Positions 9,085 to 21,114 of a stretch of 21,899 nt of DNA are shown here, piece by piece (the first letter of the stretch is position 1; each line of letters opens with the position of its first letter). Made by a program: the position numbers and the translations under genes. Under the pieces are notes generated by a model. That model ran no database searches, was not told the DNA's origin, and saw only the letters and a program-made list of their open reading frames with translations. The DNA lies in contig NW_003115170.1 of assembly GCF_000003605.2 (NCBI RefSeq), positions 1-21,899 of the forward strand, in the 5' to 3' direction. This DNA is from Saccoglossus kowalevskii (taxonomy: Eukaryota; Hemichordata; Enteropneusta; Harrimaniidae).

Positions 9085-12000
9085 TCACATCCTTGACTGC
9101 CATTAACTGTGCTTCACATACCTGGCCGCCATTATCAATTGTGGTTCACATCCTTCACTGCCATCAACTGTGGTTCACCTCCTTGACTGCCATTAACTGT
9201 GGTTCATCTCCTTGACTGCCATCAACTATGGTTCACACCCCTGGTTGCCATCATCAACTGTGGCTCACATCCTTGGCTGCCAGGCTGCCATCAACTGTGG
9301 TTCACATACCTGGCCACCATTATCAATTGTGGTTAACATCTTCGACTGCCATTAACTGTGGTTCACCTTCTCGACTGCCATCAGCTGTGGTTCACATCTT
9401 TGACTGCAATTAACTGTGGTTCACACCCCTGGTTGCCATCATCAACTGTGGATCACATCCTTGATTGCCATCAATTGTGGTTCACATCCTTGGCTGCCAT
9501 CAACTGTGGTTCACATCCTTGACTGCTATCAACCGTGGATCACATCCTTGACTGCCATCAACTGTGGTTCACATCCTTGGCTGCCATCAACAACTGTGGT
9601 TCACATCCTTGACTGCCATCAACTGTGATTCACATCATTGACTGCCATCAACTGTGGTTCACATCCTTGGCCGTTATCATCAACTGTGTTTCATATCTTC
9701 GACTGTCATCAACTGTGATTCACATCATTGACTGCCATCAACTGTGGTTCACATCCTTGGCCGTTATCATCAACTGTGTTTCACATCTTCGACTGTCATC
9801 AATCGTGGATCACATCCTTGACTGCCATCAACTGTGGTTCACATACCTGGCTGCCATCAACTGTGGTTCACATCCTTGGCTGCCATCAACTGTGGTTCAC
9901 ATACATGGCCGCCATCATCAACTGTGGTTCATATCCTTGACTGCCATCAACTGTGTTTCACATCCTTGATTGCCATCAACTGTGGTTCACCTCCTTGGTA
10001 GCCATCAACTGTGGTTCACATCCTTGACTGCCATCAACTGTTATTCACATCCCTGGCTGCCATCAACTGTGGTTCACATCCCTGGCTGCCATCATCAACC
10101 GTGGTTAACATTCTTGACTGACATCAACTGTGGTTCACGTCCTTGGCTGCCATCAACTGTGGTTCACATACCTGGCTGCCATCAACTGTGGTTCGCATAC
10201 CTGGCTGCCATCAACTGTGGTTCACATACCTGGCTGCTGCATCAACTGTGGTTCACATACCTGGCTGCTGCATCAACTGTGGTTCACATACCTGGCTGCC
10301 ATCAACTGTGGTTCACATCCTTGACTGCCATCAACTGTGGTTCACATCCTTGACTGCCATCAACTGTGGTTCACATCCTTGACTGCCATCAACTGTGGTT
10401 TACATCCTTGACTGCCATCAACTGTGGTTCACCTTCTTGGCAGCCATCAACTGTGGTTCACATCCTTGGATGCCCATCAACTGTGGTTCACATCCTTGAC
10501 AGCCATCAACTGTGGTTCACATCTTTGGCAGCCATCAACTGTGGTTCAAATCCTTGGCTGCCATTAACTGTGGTTCACATACCTGGCTGCCATCAACTGC
10601 GGTTCACGTACCTGGCTGCTGCATCAACTGTGGTTCACATACCTGGCTGCTGCATCAACTGTGGTTCACATACCTGGCTGCCATCAACTGTGGTTCACAT
10701 CCTTGACTGCCATCAACTGTGGTTCACATCCTTGACTGCCATCAAATGTGGTTCACATCCTTGACTGCCATCAACTGTGGTTCACCTTCTTGGCAGCCAT
10801 CAACTGTGGTTCACATCCTTGGCTGCCATCAACTGTGGTTCACATCCTTGACAGCCATCAACTGTGGTTCACATCTTTGACTGCCATCAACTGTGGTTCA
10901 CATCCTTGACTGCCATCAACTGTGGTTCACATACCTGGCTGCCATCAACTGTGGTTCACCTTTTCGGCAGCCATCAACTGTGGATCACATCCTTGACTGC
11001 CATCAACTGTGGTTCACCTCCTTGGCTGCCATCAAATGTGGTTCACATCCTTGACTGCCATCAACTGTGGTTCACATCCTTGACTGCCATCAACTGTGAT
11101 TCACATCCTTGACTGCCATCAACTGTGGATCACATCCTTGACTGCCATCAACTGTGGTTTACATCCTTGGCTGCCATCAACAACTGTGGTTCACATCCTT
11201 GCCTGCCATCAACTGTGGATCACATCCTTGACTGCCATCAATTGTGGTTCACATACCTGGCTGCCATCAAATGTGGTTCACATCCTTGACTGCCATCAAC
11301 TGTGGTTCACATCCTTGACTGCCATCAACTGTGGTTCATATCCTTGACTGCTATCAACTGTGGTTCACATCCTTGACTGCCATCAACTGTGATTCACCTT
11401 CTTGGCAGCCATCAACAACTGTAGTTCACATCCTTGACTGCCATCAACTGTGATTCACATCATTGACTGCCATCAACTGTGGTTCACATACCCAGCTGCC
11501 ATCAACTGTGGTTCACATACCTGGCTGCTGCATCAACCGTGGTTCACGTACCTGGCTGCTGCATCAACTGTGGTTCACATACCTGGCTGCCATCAACTGT
11601 GGTTCACATCCTTGACTGCCATCAACTGTGGTTCACATCCTTGACTGCCATCAACTGTGGTTCACATCCTTGACTGCCATCAACTGTGGTTCACCTTCTT
11701 GGCAGCCATCAACTGTGGTTCACATCCTTGGCTGCCATCAACTGTGGTTCACATCCTTGACAGCCATCAACTGTGGTTCACATCTTTGACTGCCATCAAC
11801 TGTGGTTCACATCCTTGACTGCCATCAACTGTGGTTCACATACCTGGCTGCCATTAACTGTGGTTCACCTCTTCGGCAGCCATCAACTGTGGATCACATC
11901 CTTGACTGCCATCAACTGTGGTTCACCTCCTTGACTGCCATCAAATGTGGTTCACATCCTTGACTGCCATCAACTGTGGTTCACATCCTTGACTGCCATC

Positions 12001-12238
12001 AACTGTGATTCACATCCTTGACTGCCATCAACTGTGGATCACATCCTTGACTGCCATCAACTGTGGTTTACATCCTTGGCTGCCATCAACAACTGTGGTT
12101 CACATCCTTGACTGCCATCAACTGTGGATCACATCCTTGACTGCCATCAACTGTGGTTCACATACCTGGCAGCCATCAACTGTGGTTCACCTACCTGGCC
12201 GCCATTATCAACTGTGGTTCACATCCTTGACTGCCATC
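9084..12238 (+). repeat. 3.2-kb duplicated segment, copy 2, including the second divergent block (9084-10130)
   Basis: This is the partner of 3918-7130. The divergent part reproduces its private units, including CACACCCCTGGTTGCC (near 9236), the 37-bp slip unit (near 9276), GGTTAACATCTTCGACTGCC (near 9333) and the 90-bp trimer pair at 9627 and 9717. It has lost (or never gained) one 87-bp trimer near 9966 and has one extra canonical 29-bp unit near 10709-10737. Later markers include the 30-bp GGATGCCCATC unit (near 10467) and cassettes at 11096 and 12005. A private change is GTGATTCACCTTC near 11391. Confidence 0.85.
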
Positions 12239-13380
12239 AACTGTGGTTCACATACCTGGCCGCCATCATCAACTGTGGTTCACCTCCTTGGCAATCATCA
12301 ACTGTGGTTCACATCCTTGACTGCCATCAACTGTGGTTCACATCCTTGACTGCCATCAACTGTGGTTCACATCCTTGACTGCCATCAACTGTGGTTCACA
12401 TCCTTGACTGCCATCAACTGTGGTTCACATCCTTGACTGCCATCAACTGTGGTTCACCTTCTTGGCAGCCATCAACTGTGGTTCACATCCTTGGCTGCCC
12501 ATCAACTGTGGTTCACATCCTTGACAGCCATCAACTGTGGTTCACATCTTTGGCAGCCATCAACTGTGGTTCACATCCTTGGCTGCCATCAACTGTGGTT
12601 CACATACCTGGCTGCCATCAACTGTGGTTCACATACCTGGCTGCTGCATCAACTGTGGTTCACATACCTGGCTGCTGCATCAACTGTGGTTCACATACCA
12701 GGCTGCCATCAACTGTGGTTCACATCCTTGACTGCCATCAACTGTGGTTCACATCCTTGACTGCCATCAACTGTGGTTCACATCCTTGACTGCCATCAAA
12801 TGTGGTTCACATCCTTGACTGCCATCAACTGTGGTTCACATCCTTGGCAGCCATCAACTGTGGTTCACATCCTTGGCTGCCATCAACTGTGGTTCACATC
12901 CTTGACTGCCATCAACTGTGGTTCACATCTTTGACTGCCATCAACTGTGGTTCACATCCTTGACTGCCATCAACTGTGGTTCACATCCTTGACTGCCATC
13001 AACTGTGGTTCACATCCTTGACTGCCATCAACTGTGGTTCACATCCTTGACTGCCATCAACTGTGGTTCACATCCTTGACTGCCATCAACTGTGGTTCAC
13101 CTTCTTGGCAGCCATCAACTGTGGTTCACATCCTTGGCTGCCCATCAACTGTGGTTCACATCCTTGACAGCCATCAACTGTGGTTCACATCTTTGGCAGC
13201 CATCAACTGTGGTTCACATCCTTGGCTGCCATCAACTGTGGTTCACATACCTGGCTGCTGCATCAACTGTGGTTCACATACCTGGCTGCTGCATCAACTG
13301 TGGTTCACATACCTGGCTGCTGCATCAACTGTGGTTCACATACCAGGCTGCCATCAACTGTGGTTCACATCCTTGACTGC
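12239..13380 (+). repeat. Regular segment rich in canonical units, with two 30-bp unit runs
   Basis: The segment contains CCGCCATCATC and GGCAATCATC units (near 12265-12295) and long runs of canonical units (12300-12440, 12790-13090). The string containing the 30-bp GCTGCCCATC unit appears twice, near 12495 and 13138, about 643 bp apart, suggesting a local duplication. The second copy has three consecutive 31-bp units (near 13250-13330) instead of two. Confidence 0.8.
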
Positions 13381-14798
13381 CATCAACTGTGGTTCACATC
13401 CTTGACTGCCATCAATCGTGGATCACATCTTTGACTGCCATCAACTGTGGTTCACATACCTGGCTGCCATCAACTGTGGTTTACCTCTTCGGCAGCCATC
13501 AACTGTGGATCACATCCTTGACTGCCATCAACTGTGGTTCACCTCCTTGACTGCCATCAAATGCGGTTCACATCCTTGACTGCCATCAACTGTGGTTCAC
13601 ATCCTTGACTGCCATCAACTGTGATTCACATCCTTGACTGCCATCAACTGTGGATCACATCCTTGACTGCCATCAACTGTGGTTTACATCCTTGGCTGCC
13701 ATCAACAACTGTGGTTCACATCCTTGTCTGCCATCAACTGTGGATCACATCCTTGACTGCCATCAATTGTGGTTCACATACCTGGCTGCCATCAACTGTG
13801 GTTCACATCCTTGACTGTCATCAACTGTGGTTCACATCCTTGACTGCCATCAACTGTGCTTCACCTTCTTGGCAGCCATCAACAACTGTAGTTCACATCC
13901 TTGACTGCCATCAACTGTGATTCACATCATTGACTGCCATCAACTGTGGTTCACATCCTTGGCCGTTATCATCAACTGTGGTTCACATCCTTGGCTGCCA
14001 TCAACTGTGGTTCACATACCTGGCTGCCATCAACTGTGGTTCACATACCTGGCTGCTGCATCAACTGTGGTTCACGTACCTGGCTGCTGCATCAACTGTG
14101 GTTCACGTACCTGGCTGCTGCATCAACTGTGGTTCACATACCTGGCTGCCATCAACTGTGGTTCACATCCTTGACTGCCATCAACTGTGGTTCACATCCT
14201 TGGCTGCCATCAACTGTGGTTCACATCCTTGGCTGCCATCAACTGTGGTTCACATCCTTGACAGCCATCAACTGTGGTTCACATACCTGGCTGCCATTAA
14301 CTGTGGTTCAACTCTTCGGCAGCCATCAACTGTGGATCACATCCTTGACTGCCATCAACTGTGGTTCACCTCCTTGACTGCCATCAAATGTGGTTCACAT
14401 CCTTGACTGCCATCAACTGTGGTTCACATCCTTGACTGCCATCAACTGTGATTCACATCCTTGACTGCCATCAACTGTGGATCACATCCTTGACTGCCAT
14501 CAACTGTGATTCACATCCTTGGCTGTTATTAACAACAGTGATTCACATCTTTGACTGCCATCAACTGTGGTTCACATCCCTGGCTGCCATCAACTGTGGT
14601 TCACATTCCTGACTGCCATCAACTGTGGTTCACCTCCTTGGCAGTGATCAACTGTGGTTCACATACCTGGCAGTCATCAACTGTGGTTCACATACCTGGC
14701 TGCCATCAACTGTGGTTCACATATCTGGTCACCATTATCAACTGTGGTTCACATATTTGACTGCCATCAACCGTTGATCACATCCTTGACTGCCATCA
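13381..14798 (+). repeat. 1.42-kb duplicated block, copy 1 (partner 19499-20916)
   Basis: The offset to the partner is a constant 6118 bp across the block, so no unit has been gained or lost between them. Shared private features are CATCAATCGTGGATC (near 13410), GTGGTTTACCTCTTCGG (near 13478), CATCAAATGCGG (near 13556), the cassette at 13621, three 31-bp units (14050-14130), GTTCAACTCTTCGG (near 14308) and TTATTAACAACAG (near 14526). One visible difference is CTGTGCTTCACC near 13857, where the partner has CTGTGGTTCACC. Identity starts near 13381 and stops at 14798, where this copy reads CATCAGC and the partner CATCATC. Confidence 0.87.
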
Positions 14799-14870
14799 GC
14801 TGTGGTTCACATCCGTGACTGTCATTACTGTGGTTCACCACCTTGGCTGCCATCAACTGTGGTTTACATC
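14543..14870 (+). repeat. Small divergent patch (TTATTAACAACAG / CATATCTGGTCACC group)
   Basis: Units here carry CATCCCTGGCTGCC, CATTCCTGACTGCC, GGCAGTGATCAAC, CATATCTGGTCACCATTATC, CATATTTGACTGCC and CAACCGTTGATCAC. The same group recurs at about 19.27-19.48 kb, lacking one 29-bp unit, and at about 20.66-20.92 kb; its start is also seen at 21.84 kb. After 14798 this copy has a shortened unit reading CTGTCATTACTGTGG (near 14819), then CACCACCTTGGC, and returns to the regular pattern with CTTGTCTGCC near 14871. Confidence 0.82.
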
Positions 14871-16582
14871 CTTGTCTGCCATCAACTGTGGATCACATCC
14901 TTGACTGCCATCAATTGTGGTTCACATACCTGGCTGCCATCAAATGTGGTTCACATCCTTGACTGCCATCAACTGTGGTTCACATCCTTGACTGCCATCA
15001 ACTGTGGTTCACATCCTTGACTGCTATCAACTGTGGTTCACATCCTTGACTGCCATCAACTGTGGTTCACCTTCTTGGCAGCCATCAACAACTGTAGTTC
15101 ACATCCTTGACTGCCATCAACTGTGATTCACATCATTGACTGCCATCAACTGTGGTTCACATCCTTGGCCGTTATCATCAACTGTGGTTCACATCCTTGG
15201 CTGCCATCAACTGTGGTTCACATACCCAGCTGCCATCAACTGTGGTTCACATACCTGGCTGCTGCATCAACCGTGGTTCACGTACCTGGCTGCTGCATCA
15301 ACTGTGGTTCACATACCTGGCTGCCATCAACTGTGGTTCACATCCTTGACTGCCATCAACTGTGGTTCACATCCTTGACTGCCATCAACTGTGGTTCACA
15401 TCCTTGAATGCCATCAACTGTGGTTCACCTTCTTGGCAGCCATCAACTGTGGTTCACATCCTTGGCTGCCATCAACTGTGGTTCACATCCTTGACAGCCA
15501 TCAACTGTGGTTCACATCTTTGACTGCCATCAACTGTGGTTCACATCCTTGACTGCCATCAACTGTGGTTCACATACCTGGCTGCCATTAACTGTGGTTC
15601 ACCTCTTCGGCAGCCATCAACTGTGGATCACATCCTTGACTGCCATCAACTGTGGTTCACCTCCTTGACTGCCATCAAATGTGGTTCACATCCTTGACTG
15701 CCATCAACTGTGGTTCACATCTTTGACTGCCATCAACTGTGATTCACATCCTTGACTGCCATCAACTGTGGATCACATCCTTGACTGCCATCAACTGTGG
15801 TTTACATCCTTGGCTGCCATCAACAACTGTGGTTCACATCCTTGACTGCCATCAACTGTGGATCACATCCTTGACTGCCATCAACTGTGGTTCACATACC
15901 TGGCAGCCATCAACTGTGGTTCACCTACCTGGCCACCATTATCAACTGTGGTTCACATCCTTGACTGCCATCAACTGTGGTTCACATCTTTGACTGCCAT
16001 CAACTGTGGTTCACATACCTGGCTGCCATCAACTGTGGTTCACATACCTGGCTGCTGCATCAACTGTGGTTCACATACCTGGCTGCTGCATCAACTGTGG
16101 TTCACATACCTGGCTGCCATCAACTGTGGTTCACATCCTTGACTGCCATCAACTGTGGTTCACATCCTTGACTGCCATCAACTGTGGTTCACATCCTTGA
16201 CTGCCATCAACTGTGGTTTACATCCTTGACTGCCATCAACTGTGGTTCACCTTCTTGGCAGCCATCAACTGTGGTTCACATCCTTGGATGCCCATCAACT
16301 GTGGTTCACATCCTTGACAGCCATCAACTGTGGTTCACATCTTTGGCAGCCATCAACTGTGGTTCACATCCTTGGCTGCCATCAACTGTGGTTCACATAC
16401 CTGGCTGCCATCAACTGCGGTTCACGTACCTGGCTGCTGCATCAACTGTGGTTCACATACCTGGCTGCTGCATCAACTGTGGTTCACATACCTGGCTGCC
16501 ATCAACTGTGGTTCACATCCTTGACTGCCATCAACTGTGGTTCACATCCTTGACTGCCATCAAATGTGGTTCACATCCTTGA
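14799..16582 (+). repeat. Regular higher-order segment including the 15207-16287 block
   Basis: Markers in order: CTTGTCTGCC (near 14871), CTGCTATCAAC (near 15021), CAACAACTGTAG (near 15085), CCGTTATCATC (near 15168), CCCAGCTGCC (near 15225), two 31-bp units (near 15258-15300), CTTCGGCAGCC (near 15605), the cassette at 15739, CCACCATTATC (near 15932), two 31-bp units (near 16045-16095), GGATGCCCATC (near 16286) and CATCAAATG (near 16560). The part 15207-16287 matches 6365-7445 at offset 8842. Confidence 0.8.
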
Positions 16583-17876
16583 CTGCCATCAACTGTGGTT
16601 CACCTTCTTGGCAGCCATCAACTGTGGTTCACATCATTGGCTGCTATCAACTGTGGTTCACATCCTTGACAGCCATCAACTGTGGTTCACATCTTTGACT
16701 GCCATCAACTGTGGTTCACATCCTTGACTGCCATCAACTGTGGTTCACATACCTGGCTGCCATCAACTGTGGATTCACCTCTTCGAGCAGCCATCAACTG
16801 TGGATCACATCCTTGACTGCCATCAACTGTGGTTCACCTCCTTTGGCTGCCATCAAATGTGGTTCACATCCTTGACTGCCATCAACTGTGGTTCACATCC
16901 TTGACTGCCATCAACTGTGATTCACATCCTTGACTGCCATCAACTGTGGATCACATCCTTGACTGCCATCAACTGTGGTTTACATCCTTGGCTGCCATCA
17001 ACAACTGTGGTTCACATCCTTGACTGCCATCAACTGTGGATCACATCCTTGACTGCCATCAATTGTGGTTCACATACCTGGCTGCCATCAAATGTGGTTC
17101 ACATCCTTGACTGCCATCAACTGTGGTTCACATCCTTGACTGCCATCAACTGTGGTTCACATCCTTGACTGCCATCAACTGTGGTTCACCTACTTGGCAG
17201 CCATCAACTGTGGTTCACATCCTTGGCTGCCATCAACTGTGGTTCACATCCTTGGCTGCCATCAACTGTGGTTCACATCTTTGACTGCCATCAACTGTGG
17301 TTCACATCCTTGACTGCCATCAACTGTGGTTCACATACCTGGCTGCCATTAACTGTGGTTCACCTCTTCGGCAGCCATCAACTGTGGATCACATCCTTGA
17401 CTGCCATCAACTGTGGTTCACCTCCTTGACTGCCATCAAATGTGGTTCACATCCTTGACTGCCATCAACTGTGGTTCACATCCTTGACTGCCATCAACTG
17501 TGATTCACATCCTTGACTGCCATCAACTGTGGATCACATCCTTTGACTGCCATCAACTGTGGTTTACATCCTGGCTGCCATCAACAACTGTGGTTCACAT
17601 CCTTGACTGCCATCAACTGTGGATCACATCCTTGACTGCCATCAACTGTGGTTCACATACCTGGCAGCCATCAACTGTGGTTCACCTACCTGGCCGCCAT
17701 TATCAACTGTGGTTCACATCCTTGACTGCCATCAACTGTGGTTCACATACCTGGCCGCCATCATCAACTGTGGTTCACCTCCTTGGCAATCATCAACTGT
17801 GGTTCACATCCTTGACTGCCATCAACTGTGGTTCACATCCTTGACTGCCATCAACTGTGGTTCACATCCTTGACTG
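16583..17876 (+). repeat. Regular segment with two close cassettes and scattered single-base indels
   Basis: Cassettes start at 16917 and 17500, the closest pair in the window (583 bp). Single-base changes not shared with related units are GTGGATTCACC and CTTCGAGCAGCC (near 16770-16790), CCTCCTTTGGCTGCC (near 16838), CATCCTTTGACTGCC (near 17538) and CATCCTGGCTGCC (near 17569). The last two, one insertion and one deletion, lie about 30 bp apart inside the 17500 cassette. CCGCCATTATC and GGCAATCATC units follow near 17695 and 17785. Confidence 0.8.
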
Positions 17877-19279
17877 CCATCAACTGTGGTTCACATACCT
17901 GGCTGCCATCAACTGTGGTTCACATACCTGGCTGCTGCATCAACTGTGGTTCACATACCTGGCTGCTGCATCAACTGTGGTTCACATACCAGGCTGCCAT
18001 CAACTGTGGTTCACATCCTTGACTGCCATCAACTGTGGTTCACATCCTTGACTGCCATCAACTGTGGTTCACATCCTTGACTGCCATCAAATGTGGTTCA
18101 CCTTCTTGGCAGCCATCACCTGTGGTTCACATCCTTGGCTGCCATCACCTGTGGTTCACATCCTTGACAGCCATCAACTGTGATTCACATCTTTGACTGC
18201 CATCAACTGTGGTTCACATCCTTGACTGCCATCAACTGTGGTTCACATACCTGGCTGCCATCAACTGTGGTTCACCTCTTCGGCAGCCATCAACTGTGGA
18301 TCACATCCTTGACTGCCATCAACTGTGGTTCACCTCCTTGACTGCCATCAAATGCGGTTCACATCCTTGACTGCCATCAACTGTGGTTCACATCCTTGAC
18401 TGCCATCAACTGTGATTCACATCCTTGACTGCCATCAACTGTGGATCACATCCTTGACTGCCATCAACTGTGGTTTACATCCTTGGCTGCCATCAACAAC
18501 TGTGGTTCACATCCTTGACTGCCATCAACTGTGGATCACATCCTTGACTGCCATCAATTGTGGTTCACATACCTGGCTTCCATCAACTGTGGTTCACATC
18601 CTTGACTGTCATCAAATGTGGTTCACATCCTTGACTGCCATCAACTGTGGTTCACCTTCTTGGCAGCCACCAACAACTGTAGTTCACATCCTTGACTGCC
18701 ATCAACTGTGATTCACATCATTGACTGCCATCAACTGTGGTTCACATCCTTGGCCGTTATCATCAACTGTGGTTCACATCCTTGGCTGCCATCAACTGTG
18801 GTTCACATACCTGGCTGCCATCAACTGTGGTTCACATACCTGGCTGCTGCATCAACTGTGGTTCACGTACCTGGCTGCTGCATCAACTGTGGTTCACATA
18901 CCTGGCTGCCATCAACTGTGGTTCACATCCTTGACTGCCACCAACTGTGGTTCACATCCTTGACTGCCATCAACTGTGGTTCACATCTTTGACTGCCATC
19001 AACTGTGGTTCACCTTCTTGGCAGCCATCAACTGTGGTTCACATCCTTGGCTGCCATCAACTGTGGTTCACATCCTTGACAGCCATCAACTGTGGTTCAC
19101 ATACCTGGCTGCCATTAACTGTGGTTCACTTCTTCGGCAGCCATCAACTGTGGATCACATCCTTGACTTCCATCAACTGTGGTTCACCTCCTTGACTGCC
19201 ATCAAATGTGGTTCACATCCTTGACTGCCATCAACAGTGATTCACATCCTTGGCTGTTATTAACAACAGTGATTCACAT
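17877..19279 (+). repeat. 1.4-kb higher-order block, copy 2 of 1873-3245
   Basis: The same ordered units occur as in the left copy: paired CATCACCTG units (near 18116 and 18145), CATCAAATGCGG (near 18348), the cassette at 18412, GGCTTCCATC, CTGTCATCAAATG, CCACCAACAACTG (near 18667), CCGTTATCATC and TTATTAACAACAG (near 19256). It has one extra CATCTTTGACTG unit near 18984. A private base change is CTTGACTTCC near 19165. Confidence 0.83.
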
Positions 19280-19498
19280 CTTTGACTGCCATCAACTGTG
19301 GTTCACATCCCTGGCTGCCATCAACTGTGGTTCACATTCCTGACTGCCATCAACTGTGGTTCACCTCCTTGGCAGTCATCAACTGTGGTTCACATACCTG
19401 GCTGCCATCAACTGTGGTTCACATATCTGGTCACCATTATCAACTGTGGTTCACATATTTGACTGCCATCAACCGTTGATCACATCCTTGACTGCCAT
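19280..19498 (+). repeat. Divergent patch, shortened copy
   Basis: This stretch reproduces the patch at 14543-14798 but lacks one 29-bp unit: it has a single GGCAGTCATC unit where the other copies have a GGCAGTGATC unit followed by a GGCAGTCATC unit. It ends in CAACCGTTGATCAC (near 19471) and joins the 1.42-kb block through a CCATCATCAAC unit near 19496. Confidence 0.8.
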
Positions 19499-20916
19499 CA
19501 TCAACTGTGGTTCACATCCTTGACTGCCATCAATCGTGGATCACATCTTTGACTGCCATCAACTGTGGTTCACATACCTGGCTGCCATCAACTGTGGTTT
19601 ACCTCTTCGGCAGCCATCAACTGTGGATCACATCCTTGACTGCCATCAACTGTGGTTCACCTCCTTGACTGCCATCAAATGCGGTTCACATCCTTGACTG
19701 CCATCAACTGTGGTTCACATCCTTGACTGCCATCAACTGTGATTCACATCCTTGACTGCCATCAACTGTGGATCACATCCTTGACTGCCATCAACTGTGG
19801 TTTACATCCTTGGCTGCCATCAACAACTGTGGTTCACATCCTTGTCTGCCATCAACTGTGGATCACATCCTTGACTGCCATCAATTGTGGTTCACATACC
19901 TGGCTGCCATCAACTGTGGTTCACATCCTTGACTGTCATCAACTGTGGTTCACATCCTTGACTGCCATCAACTGTGGTTCACCTTCTTGGCAGCCATCAA
20001 CAACTGTAGTTCACATCCTTGACTGCCATCAACTGTGATTCACATCATTGACTGCCATCAACTGTGGTTCACATCCTTGGCCGTTATCATCAACTGTGGT
20101 TCACATCCTTGGCTGCCATCAACTGTGGTTCACATACCTGGCTGCCATCAACTGTGGTTCACATACCTGGCTGCTGCATCAACTGTGGTTCACGTACCTG
20201 GCTGCTGCATCAACTGTGGTTCACGTACCTGGCTGCTGCATCAACTGTGGTTCACATACCTGGCTGCCATCAACTGTGGTTCACATCCTTGACTGCCATC
20301 AACTGTGGTTCACATCCTTGGCTGCCATCAACTGTGGTTCACATCCTTGGCTGCCATCAACTGTGGTTCACATCCTTGACAGCCATCAACTGTGGTTCAC
20401 ATACCTGGCTGCCATTAACTGTGGTTCAACTCTTCGGCAGCCATCAACTGTGGATCACATCCTTGACTGCCATCAACTGTGGTTCACCTCCTTGACTGCC
20501 ATCAAATGTGGTTCACATCCTTGACTGCCATCAACTGTGGTTCACATCCTTGACTGCCATCAACTGTGATTCACATCCTTGACTGCCATCAACTGTGGAT
20601 CACATCCTTGACTGCCATCAACTGTGATTCACATCCTTGGCTGTTATTAACAACAGTGATTCACATCTTTGACTGCCATCAACTGTGGTTCACATCCCTG
20701 GCTGCCATCAACTGTGGTTCACATTCCTGACTGCCATCAACTGTGGTTCACCTCCTTGGCAGTGATCAACTGTGGTTCACATACCTGGCAGTCATCAACT
20801 GTGGTTCACATACCTGGCTGCCATCAACTGTGGTTCACATATCTGGTCACCATTATCAACTGTGGTTCACATATTTGACTGCCATCAACCGTTGATCACA
20901 TCCTTGACTGCCATCA
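19499..20916 (+). repeat. 1.42-kb duplicated block, copy 2 (partner 13381-14798)
   Basis: The order, unit lengths and private substitutions match the partner at a constant offset of 6118 bp. Markers are CATCAATCGTGGATC (near 19528), the cassette at 19739, three 31-bp units (near 20165-20245), GTTCAACTCTTCGG (near 20426), the truncated cassette near 20570 and TTATTAACAACAG (near 20644). Both copies therefore include the longer version of the divergent patch. Confidence 0.87.
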
Positions 20917-21114
20917 TCAACTGTGGTTCACATCCTTGACTGCCATCAATCGTGGATCACATCTTTGACTGCCATCAACTGTGGATCACATCCTTGACTG
21001 CCATCAATCGTGGATCACATCTTTGACTGCCATCAACAACCGTAGTTCACATCCTTGACTGCCATCAACAACTGTGATCACATCCTTGACTGCCATCAAC
21101 TGTGGTTCACATCT
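20917..21114 (+). repeat. Short degraded, locally duplicated patch
   Basis: The higher-order pattern is lost over about 200 bp. CATCAATCGTGGATCAC occurs twice (near 20946 and 21005), followed by CATCAACAACCGTAG (near 21032), CATCAACAACTGTGATCAC (near 21064, one G short) and CATCTTGACTG (near 21111, one C short). The unit phase is still recognisable. The patch joins the end of the 1.42-kb block to a copy of the 18.5-19.3 kb block. Confidence 0.75.
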
